Part shown: positions 1 through 6,876 of the stretch, piece after piece | Numbering within the stretch: the first letter of the stretch is position 1 | How the letters are laid out: the number at the start of each line of letters is the position of its first letter | Assembly: GCA_938041275.1 (NCBI GenBank) | Contig: CALISH010000034.1 | Location: 1 to 14,119 of the forward strand | Length of the DNA: 14,119 bases | Direction: 5' to 3' | From: an uncultured Solobacterium sp. | GTDB taxonomy: Bacteria > Bacillota_I > Bacilli_A > Erysipelotrichales > Erysipelotrichaceae | The notes under the pieces: generated by a model | Told to the model about the DNA's origin: nothing | What the model saw: only the letters and a program-made list of their open reading frames with translations | The model's database searches: none | Program-made: the position numbers and the translations under genes

Positions 1-22
1 TTCCATACATAAATTATAACCA

Positions 23-70
23 AAAATAAAATGTCCTTCCTCTTAATTTAGAGGTTGGACATTTTATTTT
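23..70. terminator. Long palindromic hairpin, probably a bidirectional terminator
   Basis: Two perfect 14-bp arms (23-36 and 57-70, outer part AAAATAAAATGTCC) enclose a second 5-bp stem (CCTCT 39-43 with AGAGG 50-54) and a 6-nt loop. The outer arms are A/T-rich, so either strand would give a hairpin followed by a U-rich tract. It probably ends transcription of a gene to the left of the window. It could instead belong to the insertion sequence, since the left boundary of that element is not certain. Confidence 0.5.
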
Positions 71-73
71 GTA

Positions 74-104
74 GGCTGTTATGCGTTACAGCCCCTTCTT
101 TTCT
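74..104 (+). terminator. Second hairpin with pyrimidine/T-rich tail
   Basis: GGCTGT (74-79) pairs with ACAGCC (88-93) across an 8-nt loop, and is followed by CCTTCTTTTCT. This looks like a plus-strand intrinsic terminator just after the larger hairpin at 23-70. The T-rich tail 94-102 recurs inside the putative bridge RNA (252-260), so the insertion sequence may start directly after this hairpin. Confidence 0.35.
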
Positions 105-164
105 ATTATGAAATCAGGAATAATCTAGTCCTGATCATAGAGAAAAAACTTCAGAAGAAGAATA

Positions 165-335
165 TGATATAGAGGTCAGGAACACTAGAATGTTTCTGGC
201 CTTTCTCGTACAGGCATGTATGGGAATTGGTCTGGGTAAAGTGAGAACGTACCTTCTTTTAGACCAGTGATATCATTGAGTCCGTAATAAAAAGCGTTCT
301 GCTTCCCTCCTATATTCTTAGGCTGCTTTATCAAG
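165..335 (+). ncRNA. Candidate IS110 bridge RNA
   Basis: Three consecutive structures can be drawn in the leader. (a) A 14-bp 5' stem, 171-184 with 191-204, fully paired when G-U is allowed, with a 6-nt loop. (b) A target-loop-like structure: an 8-bp stem 226-233/261-268, an inner 5-bp stem GGGTA/TACCT (234-238/250-254), an 11-nt apical loop and a 6-nt one-sided bulge (255-260). (c) A donor-loop-like domain closed by TGATA/TATCA (268-272/329-333) containing small stems AAGC/GCTT (292-295/301-304) and CCTA/TAGG (309-312/319-322). A TATGAT -10-like box at 163-168 would start transcription near 175, but no good -35 is present; in this family the -35 may come from the right end after circularisation. 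The order of one 5' hairpin and two internal-loop domains is what is known for IS621-type bridge RNAs. The assignment is inference from folding by eye. Confidence 0.4.
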
Positions 336-452
336 ATGACAATCCAGGAAATAGTTAGATATGTCGTATATAAGCCAGAAAAATAGTCGGATGTGGGGAT
401 GGGGAAGTTTACCAAGACATTATGCATATCAGAAAGAAAGGAGTATTCCATT

Positions 453-1673
453 ATGGAAGGACCAATCATTACAGTGGATGTATCAAAGGGTTCCTGTCAT
501 TACCAGCCCTTCATCGAGAATGGACATCCAATGCGAAAACCAAAGCAGCTTTCCGCTACGATCGATGGTTTTCAGAAATTAGGGCAAACTATCAAAGACC
601 TTGAAGCTAAGACAGAAAGAGAAGATATACCAGTTATCTTTGAAGCTACAGGTGTCTATCATCGACCACTACAAAAATATCTTGAAGACCACAAGATAAG
701 GTACTACATCATTTCGCCATTATTATCTGCGACATATCGTAAGACCGACCTACATAGTAATAAGACAGACGCATTAGACTGTGCACATATCGCCAAAGCG
801 TACTATTGTGAGAAGGAACTAAGACAATATCAAGCACAACCACAAGAGTACAAAAGACTCTATCAATTGAGCCGTCTATATGAAAGTGAATTGGTTCATC
901 TTCGAAAACGTAAAGTGAGTTTGAGATCCATGCTGGATATCATATATCCAAGGATTGATAAGACCTTTAAAGGGAATCAAAATCTGTATGATCCAATCCC
1001 AATGGAGATATTAAAAAGATATCCTCATCCATCCTTACTTTTGAGCCATAGAGAGGATACCATCGTTAAGGCCGTTGGGCATCGTACAGGTCATTTAAAA
1101 GGATATACAGAAAGAATCGTACATAAGATCTACGAGAAGGCAAAGGAGTGCTATTCAGGATGTGAAATCAATGATATAGAAATACTAAAGTTGCCAAGCT
1201 TGATTGAGAATGTGCAGGAACAGAAGAAAAAATGCGATTCACTATTGAAGGAAATGATAGAGATAGCACGAACATGTCCTTATTTCACATCAGTTGTTAG
1301 TATTGTTGGAATCGGAGAGAATCTAGCAGCTCGTATCATAGCGGAGCTTGGAGATGTGAACCGATTTGATAATAGAGCAGCCATCGTGGCATATGCAGGC
1401 TTGAATCCAAAGATACAACAATCCGGAGATATTGATGGACTGCATCTCAAGATATCAAAGAAAGGCAATAAGCATTTGCGATGTCTTTTATATCTTGGTG
1501 CACAATGTAATTATCGATTGCGCAAAGAAGATCCACTATATGAATTCACCAAAAAGAAAAGACAGCAGACCCAATGCCCATTGTCGTCTAAAGCTGCCTA
1601 TACTGCTAGTGCTCATAAATTACTGGTCATAATCTATAGCCTATGTAAGAATGGTACTCTATATCATTCTTAG
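453..1673 (+). CDS. IS110-family DEDD transposase (recombinase)
   Basis: A 406-residue RNA-guided DNA recombinase that would catalyse excision and insertion of its element. The N-terminal RuvC-like domain shows the DEDD residues: Asp9 in TVDVSKG, Glu64 in IFEATGVYH, and Asp106/Asp109 in KTDALDCAH. A middle helical, probably coiled region (about 130-270) follows. The C-terminal Tnp20 domain has a helix-hairpin-helix-like stretch (VVSIVGIGENLAARI, 281-295) and the GLNPKIQQSG motif, in which Ser324 is the expected nucleophile. The ATG at 453 is preferred because AAAGGAG (437-443) lies 9 nt upstream; a longer frame from 393 adds 20 residues without a family match. No frameshift or missing catalytic residue is seen, so the enzyme looks intact. 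It is the only plus-strand gene besides the dipeptidase. Confidence 0.93.
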   Translation: MEGPIITVDVSKGSCHYQPFIENGHPMRKPKQLSATIDGFQKLGQTIKDLEAKTEREDIPVIFEATGVYHRPLQKYLEDHKIRYYIISPLLSATYRKTDLHSNKTDALDCAHIAKAYYCEKELRQYQAQPQEYKRLYQLSRLYESELVHLRKRKVSLRSMLDIIYPRIDKTFKGNQNLYDPIPMEILKRYPHPSLLLSHREDTIVKAVGHRTGHLKGYTERIVHKIYEKAKECYSGCEINDIEILKLPSLIENVQEQKKKCDSLLKEMIEIARTCPYFTSVVSIVGIGENLAARIIAELGDVNRFDNRAAIVAYAGLNPKIQQSGDIDGLHLKISKKGNKHLRCLLYLGAQCNYRLRKEDPLYEFTKKKRQQTQCPLSSKAAYTASAHKLLVIIYSLCKNGTLYHS

Positions 1674-1696
1674 CAACAGTATAAACCTAATCTAGC

Positions 1697-1725
1697 AAAA
1701 TGGGAGATATAATTTCTCTTGTTTT
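1697..1725 (+). terminator. Hairpin downstream of the transposase
   Basis: An 11-bp RNA stem (1697-1707 with 1715-1725, including three G-U pairs) surrounds a 7-nt loop. The 3' arm itself ends in TTTT. It lies 24 nt after the transposase stop and could terminate that transcript. Alternatively it is a structural part of the right end of the element. Confidence 0.35.
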
Positions 1726-1735
1726 AATAATGCAC

Positions 1736-1779
1736 AAAACGAAAAAGAAGAAATCACTAAAGATTAGAAATTTCTTCTT
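1736..1779 (-). terminator. Terminator of the DUF1294-HAD unit
   Basis: A perfect 10-bp inverted repeat (AAGAAGAAAT 1745-1754 and ATTTCTTCTT 1770-1779) has a 15-nt loop. Read on the minus strand it is followed by TTTCGTTTTG, a U-rich tail. It begins about 20 nt past the stop of the HAD gene, so it most likely ends that transcript. The stem is A/T-rich and therefore weak. Confidence 0.5.
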
Positions 1780-1798
1780 GACTTAAGTTATCAAGTTT

Positions 1799-2638
1799 TT
1801 ATTGTAAAGATGGAATATATTTTAGCAGTGCTTTTGCGATACCATCATGATTATTATCATCTGTAATTTCATCAGCGATTGCTTTTACTTCCTCTTGTGC
1901 ATTTGCCATCGCAACTCCAACACCTGCAAACTGCAACATTGTAATATCATTACCAGCATCGCCAAATGCGATACAGTCTTTGGCTTCAATTCCAAGCTTT
2001 GATAATGCACTCTGCAGCGCTGCACCTTTATCAATTCCTTGAGATGTCATCTCATAGAAGAAGTTCGAACTAAACATCATAGAAAGCTTTCCTTCAAACG
2101 GTGCAGAGATAGCCTTATAATTTTCACGTAAATATTCAGGCTCTCCAACCACCAAAATTTTATTGAGTGGAAAGTCTACATAACCCGCAAGATCACTAAC
2201 CTCTTTGAGCAAATAGTGATTCATGCGTGCTTCATACTGAAATCCATTAAATGTACGTCCTTTATCAGTAACTATACAATTATATACATCCTCAACTACC
2301 ATATACTCATTTTCTACAATAATTGGATGTACATCAAATTGTTTTAAATGTTGAAGTGTCTTTGTGACCAACTCCTGCTCCATTGTTGTATTCACTAGCA
2401 CTTCCCCTGTTTGACAATCAATTACCTTTGCACCATTAAAACAGAGAAATAATCCATGATGCTTATCCATTTCTAGCATCTTGCCATACTGTTCAATTCC
2501 CTTTGCAGGACGACCACTCGCAATGACTAAGCGGATACCCTGCTCTTGCGCTTTCATTAATACTCTTTTTGTTTCAGGAGTTATTTCCTTTTTGTCATTT
2601 GTTAATGTACCATCAATATCTAATAAAATCGCCTTCAT
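1799..2638 (-). CDS. Cof-type HAD-IIB family hydrolase
   Basis: A 279-residue cytoplasmic phosphatase of the haloacid dehalogenase superfamily, C2B-cap (Cof/YidA-like) group; members dephosphorylate sugar phosphates and similar small molecules, and the substrate cannot be told from sequence. Motif I is DIDGT with nucleophile Asp7 and acid/base Asp9. Motif II is ASGRP at 40-44, the motif III lysine is in GIDKGA near residue 204, and motif IV is GDAGND at 226-231. Length is normal. Two ATG codons are adjacent (2641 and 2638). AGGAGG at 2650-2645 leaves only 3 nt to the first and 6 nt to the second, so the second is chosen. The gene follows the DUF1294 gene by about 12 nt, and its ribosome site abuts that gene's stop, so the two are co-transcribed and probably coupled. 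Confidence 0.9.
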   Translation of the reverse strand: MKAILLDIDGTLTNDKKEITPETKRVLMKAQEQGIRLVIASGRPAKGIEQYGKMLEMDKHHGLFLCFNGAKVIDCQTGEVLVNTTMEQELVTKTLQHLKQFDVHPIIVENEYMVVEDVYNCIVTDKGRTFNGFQYEARMNHYLLKEVSDLAGYVDFPLNKILVVGEPEYLRENYKAISAPFEGKLSMMFSSNFFYEMTSQGIDKGAALQSALSKLGIEAKDCIAFGDAGNDITMLQFAGVGVAMANAQEEVKAIADEITDDNNHDGIAKALLKYIPSLQ

Positions 2639-2650
2639 CATTAACCTCCT

Positions 2651-2923
2651 TTAACGTATTTCAGGAAATCCTTTTGTCACAAAATAAATCCATACCAACA
2701 TCATTATTGGAACCCCAATCTGAAACTTTAAATGCTTTGTTTTATGATGAAAAATACGCATGCCTAAATATGCTCCATAGGCTCCCCCAATTGCGGCAGC
2801 CCCTAACAATGTCTTCTCTGGAATTCTCCACATATTGTTCATCGCACGATATTTATCTAAACCATATAAACCAAACGCAATGATATTGATCACTGCTAAA
2901 TATGCTAAAACTGCTATTGACAT
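2651..2923 (-). CDS. DUF1294 family small membrane protein
   Basis: A 90-residue protein with hydrophobic segments at about 3-20, 37-55 and 69-85, so it is likely an integral membrane protein. The central pattern GLDKYRAMNNMWRIPEKTLL...GGAYGAYLGMRIFHHKTKH is characteristic of DUF1294, whose function is unknown. AAGAGG lies 7 nt before the ATG. It is the first gene of a two-gene unit with the HAD phosphatase. A role in nucleotide or membrane stress has no support here. Length agrees with the family (about 85-120 residues). Confidence 0.82.
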   Translation of the reverse strand: MSIAVLAYLAVINIIAFGLYGLDKYRAMNNMWRIPEKTLLGAAAIGGAYGAYLGMRIFHHKTKHLKFQIGVPIMMLVWIYFVTKGFPEIR

Positions 2924-2951
2924 CTATATACCTCTTACTTTTCGTATGGTT

Positions 2952-2980
2952 ATCATATAGTATCCATCCATAAATTAGAA
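2952..2980 (-). promoter_or_regulatory. Possible promoter of the DUF1294-HAD unit
   Basis: On the minus strand TATGAT (2957-2952) is preceded, after a 17-nt spacer, by TTCTAA (2980-2975). The -10 is good and the -35 weak. It would start transcription about 20 nt before the DUF1294 start codon, within the 125-bp divergent region shared with the dipeptidase gene. Confidence 0.35.
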
Positions 2981-3009
2981 GTAATTTTTTTATGAATACC
3001 ACATTGAAG

Positions 3010-3018
3010 TGTTATGAT
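3010..3018 (+). promoter_or_regulatory. Extended -10 promoter of the dipeptidase gene
   Basis: TGTTATGAT is an extended -10 (TGn followed by TATGAT at 3013-3018). No convincing -35 sits 17 nt upstream, which is tolerated by extended -10 promoters. It would give a leader of roughly 25 nt before the ATG at 3049. Confidence 0.5.
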
Positions 3019-3048
3019 TAACACAACAATAGATTGGAGATTAACAAT

Positions 3049-4542
3049 ATGCCATGTACAACATTACTCGTCGGTAAGAAAGCTAGTTATGACGGCTCTA
3101 CTTTAGTAGCACGTAACGAAGATTCCGGCGCTGGCGAATTTACTGCCAAGAAGTTTATCGTCGTTCATCCTAGTGATCAACCGGCAGTATATCGCTCTGT
3201 TTTATCACACGTAGAGATTCCACTCCCAAATAACCCAACGCGTTATACCTGTATGCCAGACGCATTAAATGATAAAGGCATCTGGGGTGCTGCAGGCGTC
3301 AATGCATTAAACGTATCTATGACAGCCACTGAGACAATCACTTCAAACGAAAGAGTTCTCGGTGCAGACCCTCTTGTAAAATACATTCCTGCAAAAGGCA
3401 AAGAAGGCGATGCGGACTATGTTCCAGAGGTCGTTGGTGGTATTGGGGAAGAAGATATTGTTACACTTGTACTCCCTTATATCAAGAGTGCTCGTGAAGG
3501 TGTTCTTCGTCTTGGCGAAATCTTAGAGAAGTACGGTACATACGAAATGAATGGTATTGCCTTCCAAGATATCGATGAAATCTGGTGGTTAGAAACAATC
3601 GGCGGTCATCACTGGATTGCAAAGCGTGTCAAAGATGATGAATACGTTGTAATGCCAAACCAGTTAGGTATCGATAGTTTTGATTTAAAGGATGCCTTCG
3701 GAAAACAAAAAGAACACCTATGTTCAAGTGACCTTGTGGAATTTATTGAGAAGAATCATCTCAATCTAAATCAGGATAAGCATTTTAATCCTAGATATGC
3801 TTTTGGTTCACACTCGGATGCAGACCATGTATACAACACACCACGTGCTTGGATTATTGGTAGATACTTTAATCCAACAACCTATCGTTGGGAGGGACCT
3901 AAAGCGGACTATCGCCCTGATTCCGATAATATTCCTTGGAGCTTCGTGCCAGAACAAAAGATTACTGTAGAAGATGTAAAGTATGTCTTATCTCATCACT
4001 ATCAAGGCACACCATATGATCCATATGGAAAACATGGTGATTCCTCACTCCGTGGTTGCTTTAGACCAATCGGTATCAACCGTAACAACTTCCTATCTTG
4101 CGTACAGATTCGTCCATACGCACCGGAAGAAATCCGCTCTATTGAATGGATTGCCTTCGGTTCAAATACATTTAATGCGTTTGTACCATTCTATGTAAAT
4201 ATCGATGAAACACCTATCTATACAGCGAATACGGATAAAACTGTATCCACAGATAACTTCTATTGGTCTAACCGTATTATCGGTGCTCTTGCGGATGCAC
4301 ATTTCAGTAATACAACTTCCGCAGTCGACCGTTACCAAAATGCAGTACAAACAAAAGGTCATCAACTCATCAATAAGTATGATGCCTTATTTACAAAAGA
4401 TGTAGACCCTGTCACATTCTGCCAAACAGCGAACCAAGAAATCGCAGATATGGCAAAACAATATACAGATGACCTCTTAAATAAAGTTCTCTATACCGCA
4501 AGCATGGGTATGAAGAACAGCTTCTCAAGATCAGATGCTTAA
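3049..4542 (+). CDS. C69 family dipeptidase (PepD/PepDA-like)
   Basis: A 497-residue N-terminal-nucleophile hydrolase of peptidase family C69, which cleaves a broad range of dipeptides in the cytoplasm. It opens MPCTTLLVGKKASYDGST followed by ARNEDSG. In this family the Cys becomes the N-terminal nucleophile after removal of the residues before it; here only Met-Pro precedes Cys3, so very short processing is needed. The rest matches the family over full length, for example the GGHHWIAKRV and PRAWIIGRYFNP segments. A TTG at 3034 is in frame, but its second and third bases plus the next codon form the GGAG ribosome site (3036-3039, 9 nt before the ATG), so the ATG is chosen. No signal peptide is seen. 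It is monocistronic, ending at the terminator at 4549-4575. Confidence 0.92.
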   Translation: MPCTTLLVGKKASYDGSTLVARNEDSGAGEFTAKKFIVVHPSDQPAVYRSVLSHVEIPLPNNPTRYTCMPDALNDKGIWGAAGVNALNVSMTATETITSNERVLGADPLVKYIPAKGKEGDADYVPEVVGGIGEEDIVTLVLPYIKSAREGVLRLGEILEKYGTYEMNGIAFQDIDEIWWLETIGGHHWIAKRVKDDEYVVMPNQLGIDSFDLKDAFGKQKEHLCSSDLVEFIEKNHLNLNQDKHFNPRYAFGSHSDADHVYNTPRAWIIGRYFNPTTYRWEGPKADYRPDSDNIPWSFVPEQKITVEDVKYVLSHHYQGTPYDPYGKHGDSSLRGCFRPIGINRNNFLSCVQIRPYAPEEIRSIEWIAFGSNTFNAFVPFYVNIDETPIYTANTDKTVSTDNFYWSNRIIGALADAHFSNTTSAVDRYQNAVQTKGHQLINKYDALFTKDVDPVTFCQTANQEIADMAKQYTDDLLNKVLYTASMGMKNSFSRSDA

Positions 4543-4548
4543 CCATCA

Positions 4549-4579
4549 AAAAGGCTCGCAACACACGAGCCTTTTATCG
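4549..4579. terminator. Bidirectional intrinsic terminator
   Basis: A perfect 10-bp stem AAAAGGCTCG (4549-4558) / CGAGCCTTTT (4566-4575) with a 7-nt loop. T runs follow on the plus strand and, because of the A run to the left, on the minus strand too. It lies between convergent genes, 6 nt after the dipeptidase stop and about 40 nt after the stop of the exporter permease, so it can end both transcripts. Confidence 0.88.
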
Positions 4580-4615
4580 TTTTACACACAGATATTCTAT
4601 GCATGCATATTTAGA

Positions 4616-5848
4616 TTATTGTTTCGAAAACAATACTTCCTTACAAACCTTAAAGAAGTTTGGCTTATTACCATAGTTCAATGTTCCCCAACGATAAATA
4701 CGGATAGATAATCTTGCGAATAAGTAAATAAATACAATTGTCAGTAACGTTGATCCAATGACTTCATATGCCGCAACTGTTGTGATTGCATTTCTGATTG
4801 GCATTACCATGACAGAGAAGAATGGAATCCATGAGGCAATCTTTACCACAATCGACTCTCCACCCTGTAAAGCAGACATCGCAATCATATAACTAGCAAT
4901 AAACAGGAACATGACTGGACTTATCGCATTGTTTACATCTTCCATTCTGGATACGACAGAACCTAAAGCCGCAAAGATAAACATATACAATAATAGACCG
5001 AGAACGAAATAGAAGATATACATACCTAACATCGATAGATCAAACATCGACTTTGCAATCAAGAGAGCCATCTTTGGATACATTCCCCTGAAGATAAAAT
5101 AGGAAACAAGCCCCGAAGTAAAGATGATGCCACATTGAATTACCGATGCGCATGTTACTGCTAGAACTTTACCAATAATAAGGTTCTTTGGATCAGTTGT
5201 TGTAATGAGCAGTTCCATTGTTCGACTGTCTTTTTCTCTTGCGACAGCTGTAGCGACGATAGAACCAAACATCAAGATTACAGAATATAATGTAATGACA
5301 TATACAAACGCAAGTAGATACTGTGTTGATGTATCACGGCCTAACACTTCTTCTTCCGCATTGATCTTCACATTATTTAATGCCTGATACTCAGCGGTAC
5401 TAATACCCTTCTCATTGAACTTTTGTGTGATGATGTAATCTTTTAAAACTTCATTTAAAGGATCACCCATTCCACCTAAGAATCCCTTATCGTGGAAATA
5501 TGTCTTATAGTGATCATAATCATAGATTGCATATCCCTTTGATTCTTTCCCACTCTTTACCGCTTCTTTTAAAGCTTCTTCCGAAGGATAAAGACTGGAT
5601 TCATCAATGTTTAATGTCTTTGCGATATCTTCATTCGATACAAAGTATCCACCAGGGATGCTGTCATTGAGATAGGAAGCACCTTCAGAACTATCAAACT
5701 CAGTTGGCTTGTTAAAATAGTTGATGATTGCTGGCGCAGCACCACCACCGAAAGCGACAATTGCGAGTATTATCGTTGAGACGATAACTACCTTCTTTTT
5801 TATTTGTTGGAAGAATTCAAATTCAAATACAGTTCTAAAGTTACGCAT
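4616..5848 (-). CDS. NatB-like ABC-2 transporter permease
   Basis: A 410-residue membrane subunit of an ABC exporter related to NatB (sodium-extrusion type; the true substrate is unknown). One N-terminal membrane span (about residues 18-42) leads into an extracellular domain of about 120 residues. Six or so further hydrophobic spans fill the second half. After the first of these comes a cytoplasmic coupling sequence, AREKDSRTMELLITTTDPKN, typical of NatB/YhaP permeases. The ATG at 5848 is preferred: AGGAGG (5862-5857) is 8 nt upstream, while the GTG at 5857 is itself part of that ribosome site. The start overlaps the stop of the ATPase gene by 8 bp (ATGCGTAA), so the two subunits are translationally coupled. 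Confidence 0.88.
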   Translation of the reverse strand: MRNFRTVFEFEFFQQIKKKVVIVSTIILAIVAFGGGAAPAIINYFNKPTEFDSSEGASYLNDSIPGGYFVSNEDIAKTLNIDESSLYPSEEALKEAVKSGKESKGYAIYDYDHYKTYFHDKGFLGGMGDPLNEVLKDYIITQKFNEKGISTAEYQALNNVKINAEEEVLGRDTSTQYLLAFVYVITLYSVILMFGSIVATAVAREKDSRTMELLITTTDPKNLIIGKVLAVTCASVIQCGIIFTSGLVSYFIFRGMYPKMALLIAKSMFDLSMLGMYIFYFVLGLLLYMFIFAALGSVVSRMEDVNNAISPVMFLFIASYMIAMSALQGGESIVVKIASWIPFFSVMVMPIRNAITTVAAYEVIGSTLLTIVFIYLFARLSIRIYRWGTLNYGNKPNFFKVCKEVLFSKQ

Positions 5849-6755
5849 TTGTCTCACCTCCTACCTTATTTACAAAGATATCTTGTAGACTAGGACGATA
5901 TTGTCCAAAGGACACAACTTCATGTACATGGTTTAATAACTCTTGCAGAATTTCATTCGAAGTATATTCAGCATTCTTTGTAATCAGATACTCCCCATCC
6001 ACAAGCTGAAACTCTAAACCAAATTTATTTTGTAAAACATCCTCTACAACCGCAGTATCCTCAGGATTTACACGAAGTACCAACTTATCTTGTCCCTCTT
6101 TTTTCTTAATTTCTTCCAAGTCACCAGTGATAATGATATTACCATGGTCAATTAAAGTAATCTCATCACACATCTCTTCAACATATGCCATCTGGTGTGA
6201 GGAGAAGATAACAAGTTTACCCTTCGCAACCGCTTCTTTGATCGCATCCTTAAAGATTTGCGCATTGACTGGATCTAAGCCTGAGAATGGTTCATCAAGA
6301 ATAATAATTGCTGGATCATTAATAAATGCTTGTGCAATCTGAATCTTTTGTTGATTACCTTTGGATAATGTTTCTAACTTTTTATTTGTATATTCTTTTA
6401 ATCCAAAGTAATCAATCCAGTACTCTGCTTCTTCAGCAGCCTTTTTATTATCTGCCCCTTTTAACTTTGCAAAGTAAGCCAATTGATCTTTTAGAGATAC
6501 TTTTGCATACATACCACGTTCTTCTGGCAGATAACCAATATGGTTTTGATTTACATTAAATGGTTTACCATCTAACAAAAATTCTCCTTCTGTTTGTTTG
6601 AATACATTCATCAAACAACGGAATGTAGTTGTCTTACCAGCACCGTTTCGTCCAAGGAATCCCATTGCCTTACCACTTTGTACAGTAAAGCTGATTCCAT
6701 GGAGGATTTCCGTCTTGTCGAAGGTTTTTTTAATTCCCTTAACTTCTAAAATCAT
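5841..6755 (-). CDS. NatA-like ABC transporter ATP-binding protein
   Basis: A 304-residue ATPase subunit for the adjacent permease. Walker A is GRNGAGKT (35-42). The Q-loop region is GYLPEERGMY (74-83), with Glu in place of Gln as usual in NatA-like proteins. The signature is LSKGNQQK (130-137), Walker B is IIILDEP (150-156) and the switch histidine is His187 in SSHQM. The last 80 or so residues, ending RPSLQDIFVNKVGG, match the DUF4162-type C-terminal extension of these ATPases. The ATG at 6755 is chosen because AAGGGG (6766-6761) lies 5 nt upstream; upstream in-frame starts add a non-homologous stretch without a ribosome site. The substrate may be sodium, an antibiotic or a peptide; the sequence does not say. 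Confidence 0.92.
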   Translation of the reverse strand: MILEVKGIKKTFDKTEILHGISFTVQSGKAMGFLGRNGAGKTTTFRCLMNVFKQTEGEFLLDGKPFNVNQNHIGYLPEERGMYAKVSLKDQLAYFAKLKGADNKKAAEEAEYWIDYFGLKEYTNKKLETLSKGNQQKIQIAQAFINDPAIIILDEPFSGLDPVNAQIFKDAIKEAVAKGKLVIFSSHQMAYVEEMCDEITLIDHGNIIITGDLEEIKKKEGQDKLVLRVNPEDTAVVEDVLQNKFGLEFQLVDGEYLITKNAEYTSNEILQELLNHVHEVVSFGQYRPSLQDIFVNKVGGETNA

Positions 6756-6799
6756 AATTACCCCTTTCATTTCCAAGGAAATACAATTGTTAAAACGAG

Positions 6800-6828
6800 A
6801 GCACTCATACAATTTCTATACGAGCGCT
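6800..6828 (-). promoter_or_regulatory. Hairpin in the nat operon leader
   Basis: Ten base pairs (6828-6819 with 6809-6800 on the minus strand, two G-U) enclose a 9-nt loop, followed a few bases later by CGTTTT. It falls inside the roughly 80-nt untranslated leader expected from the promoter at 6842-6870. It could act as a weak attenuator, as the terminator of the five-gene operon upstream, or simply stabilise the mRNA. Confidence 0.4.
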
Positions 6829-6841
6829 ACTTCATGATTCG

Positions 6842-6870
6842 ATTATATGATTTATTTGACCAAAGGTCAA
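6842..6870 (-). promoter_or_regulatory. Promoter of the nat-like operon
   Basis: On the minus strand TTGACC (6870-6865) and TATAAT (6847-6842) are separated by exactly 17 nt. This is the best match to a vegetative (sigma-A) promoter in the window. Transcription would start near 6835. It lies just 7 bp downstream of the stop of the acyltransferase-like gene. Confidence 0.8.
6856..6870. promoter_or_regulatory. Operator-like palindrome over the nat -35 box
   Basis: TTGACC-AAA-GGTCAA is a perfect inverted repeat with 6-bp arms. One arm is the -35 box of the nat promoter and the other lies in the spacer, the usual place for a repressor dimer to block RNA polymerase. No regulator gene is encoded beside it in this window, so the binding protein is unknown. 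Confidence 0.55.
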
Positions 6871-6876
6871 TATATA

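Larger units (their letters stand above)
103..1725 (+). mobile_element. IS110-family insertion sequence (boundaries approximate)
   Basis: The element is defined by its DEDD recombinase gene and a roughly 350-nt non-coding stretch upstream of it. IS110-family elements usually lack terminal inverted repeats and target duplications, so the ends cannot be read directly. In the IS110 subgroup the non-coding RNA region lies upstream of the recombinase, in the IS1111 subgroup downstream; the long 5' and short 3' flank here fits IS110 proper. Left-end candidates are CT at 103-104 or the TAATCTAG at 121-128. Right-end candidates are CT at 1669-1670, TAATCTAG at 1688-1695, or the region up to about 1744. 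The element sits between genes, next to terminator-like hairpins. Confidence 0.6.

Noticed and set aside
393..452. N-terminal extension of the transposase from an upstream ATG
   Set aside because: Homologues start near the TVDVSKG motif and AAAGGAG is ideally spaced for the ATG at 453.
185..469. Minus-strand open frame of 94 codons in the IS leader
   Set aside because: No recognisable protein family, no good ribosome site, and it overlaps the structured non-coding region expected in IS110 elements.
121..1695. TAATCTAG at 121-128 and 1688-1695 as target-site repeat or core marking the IS ends
   Set aside because: The left copy is the loop of a perfect 7-bp palindrome (ATCAGGA 113-119 / TCCTGAT 129-135), which an end there would split. 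IS110 elements rarely make duplications. Kept only as an alternative boundary.
1777..1795. Short hairpin CTTGA/TCAAG followed by TTTTT as a plus-strand terminator
   Set aside because: Only 5 bp of A/T-rich stem; too weak, and it overlaps the better minus-strand terminator region.
2569..2883. Plus-strand open frame of 104 codons antisense to the HAD and DUF1294 genes
   Set aside because: Lies fully opposite two recognisable families and has no family resemblance of its own.
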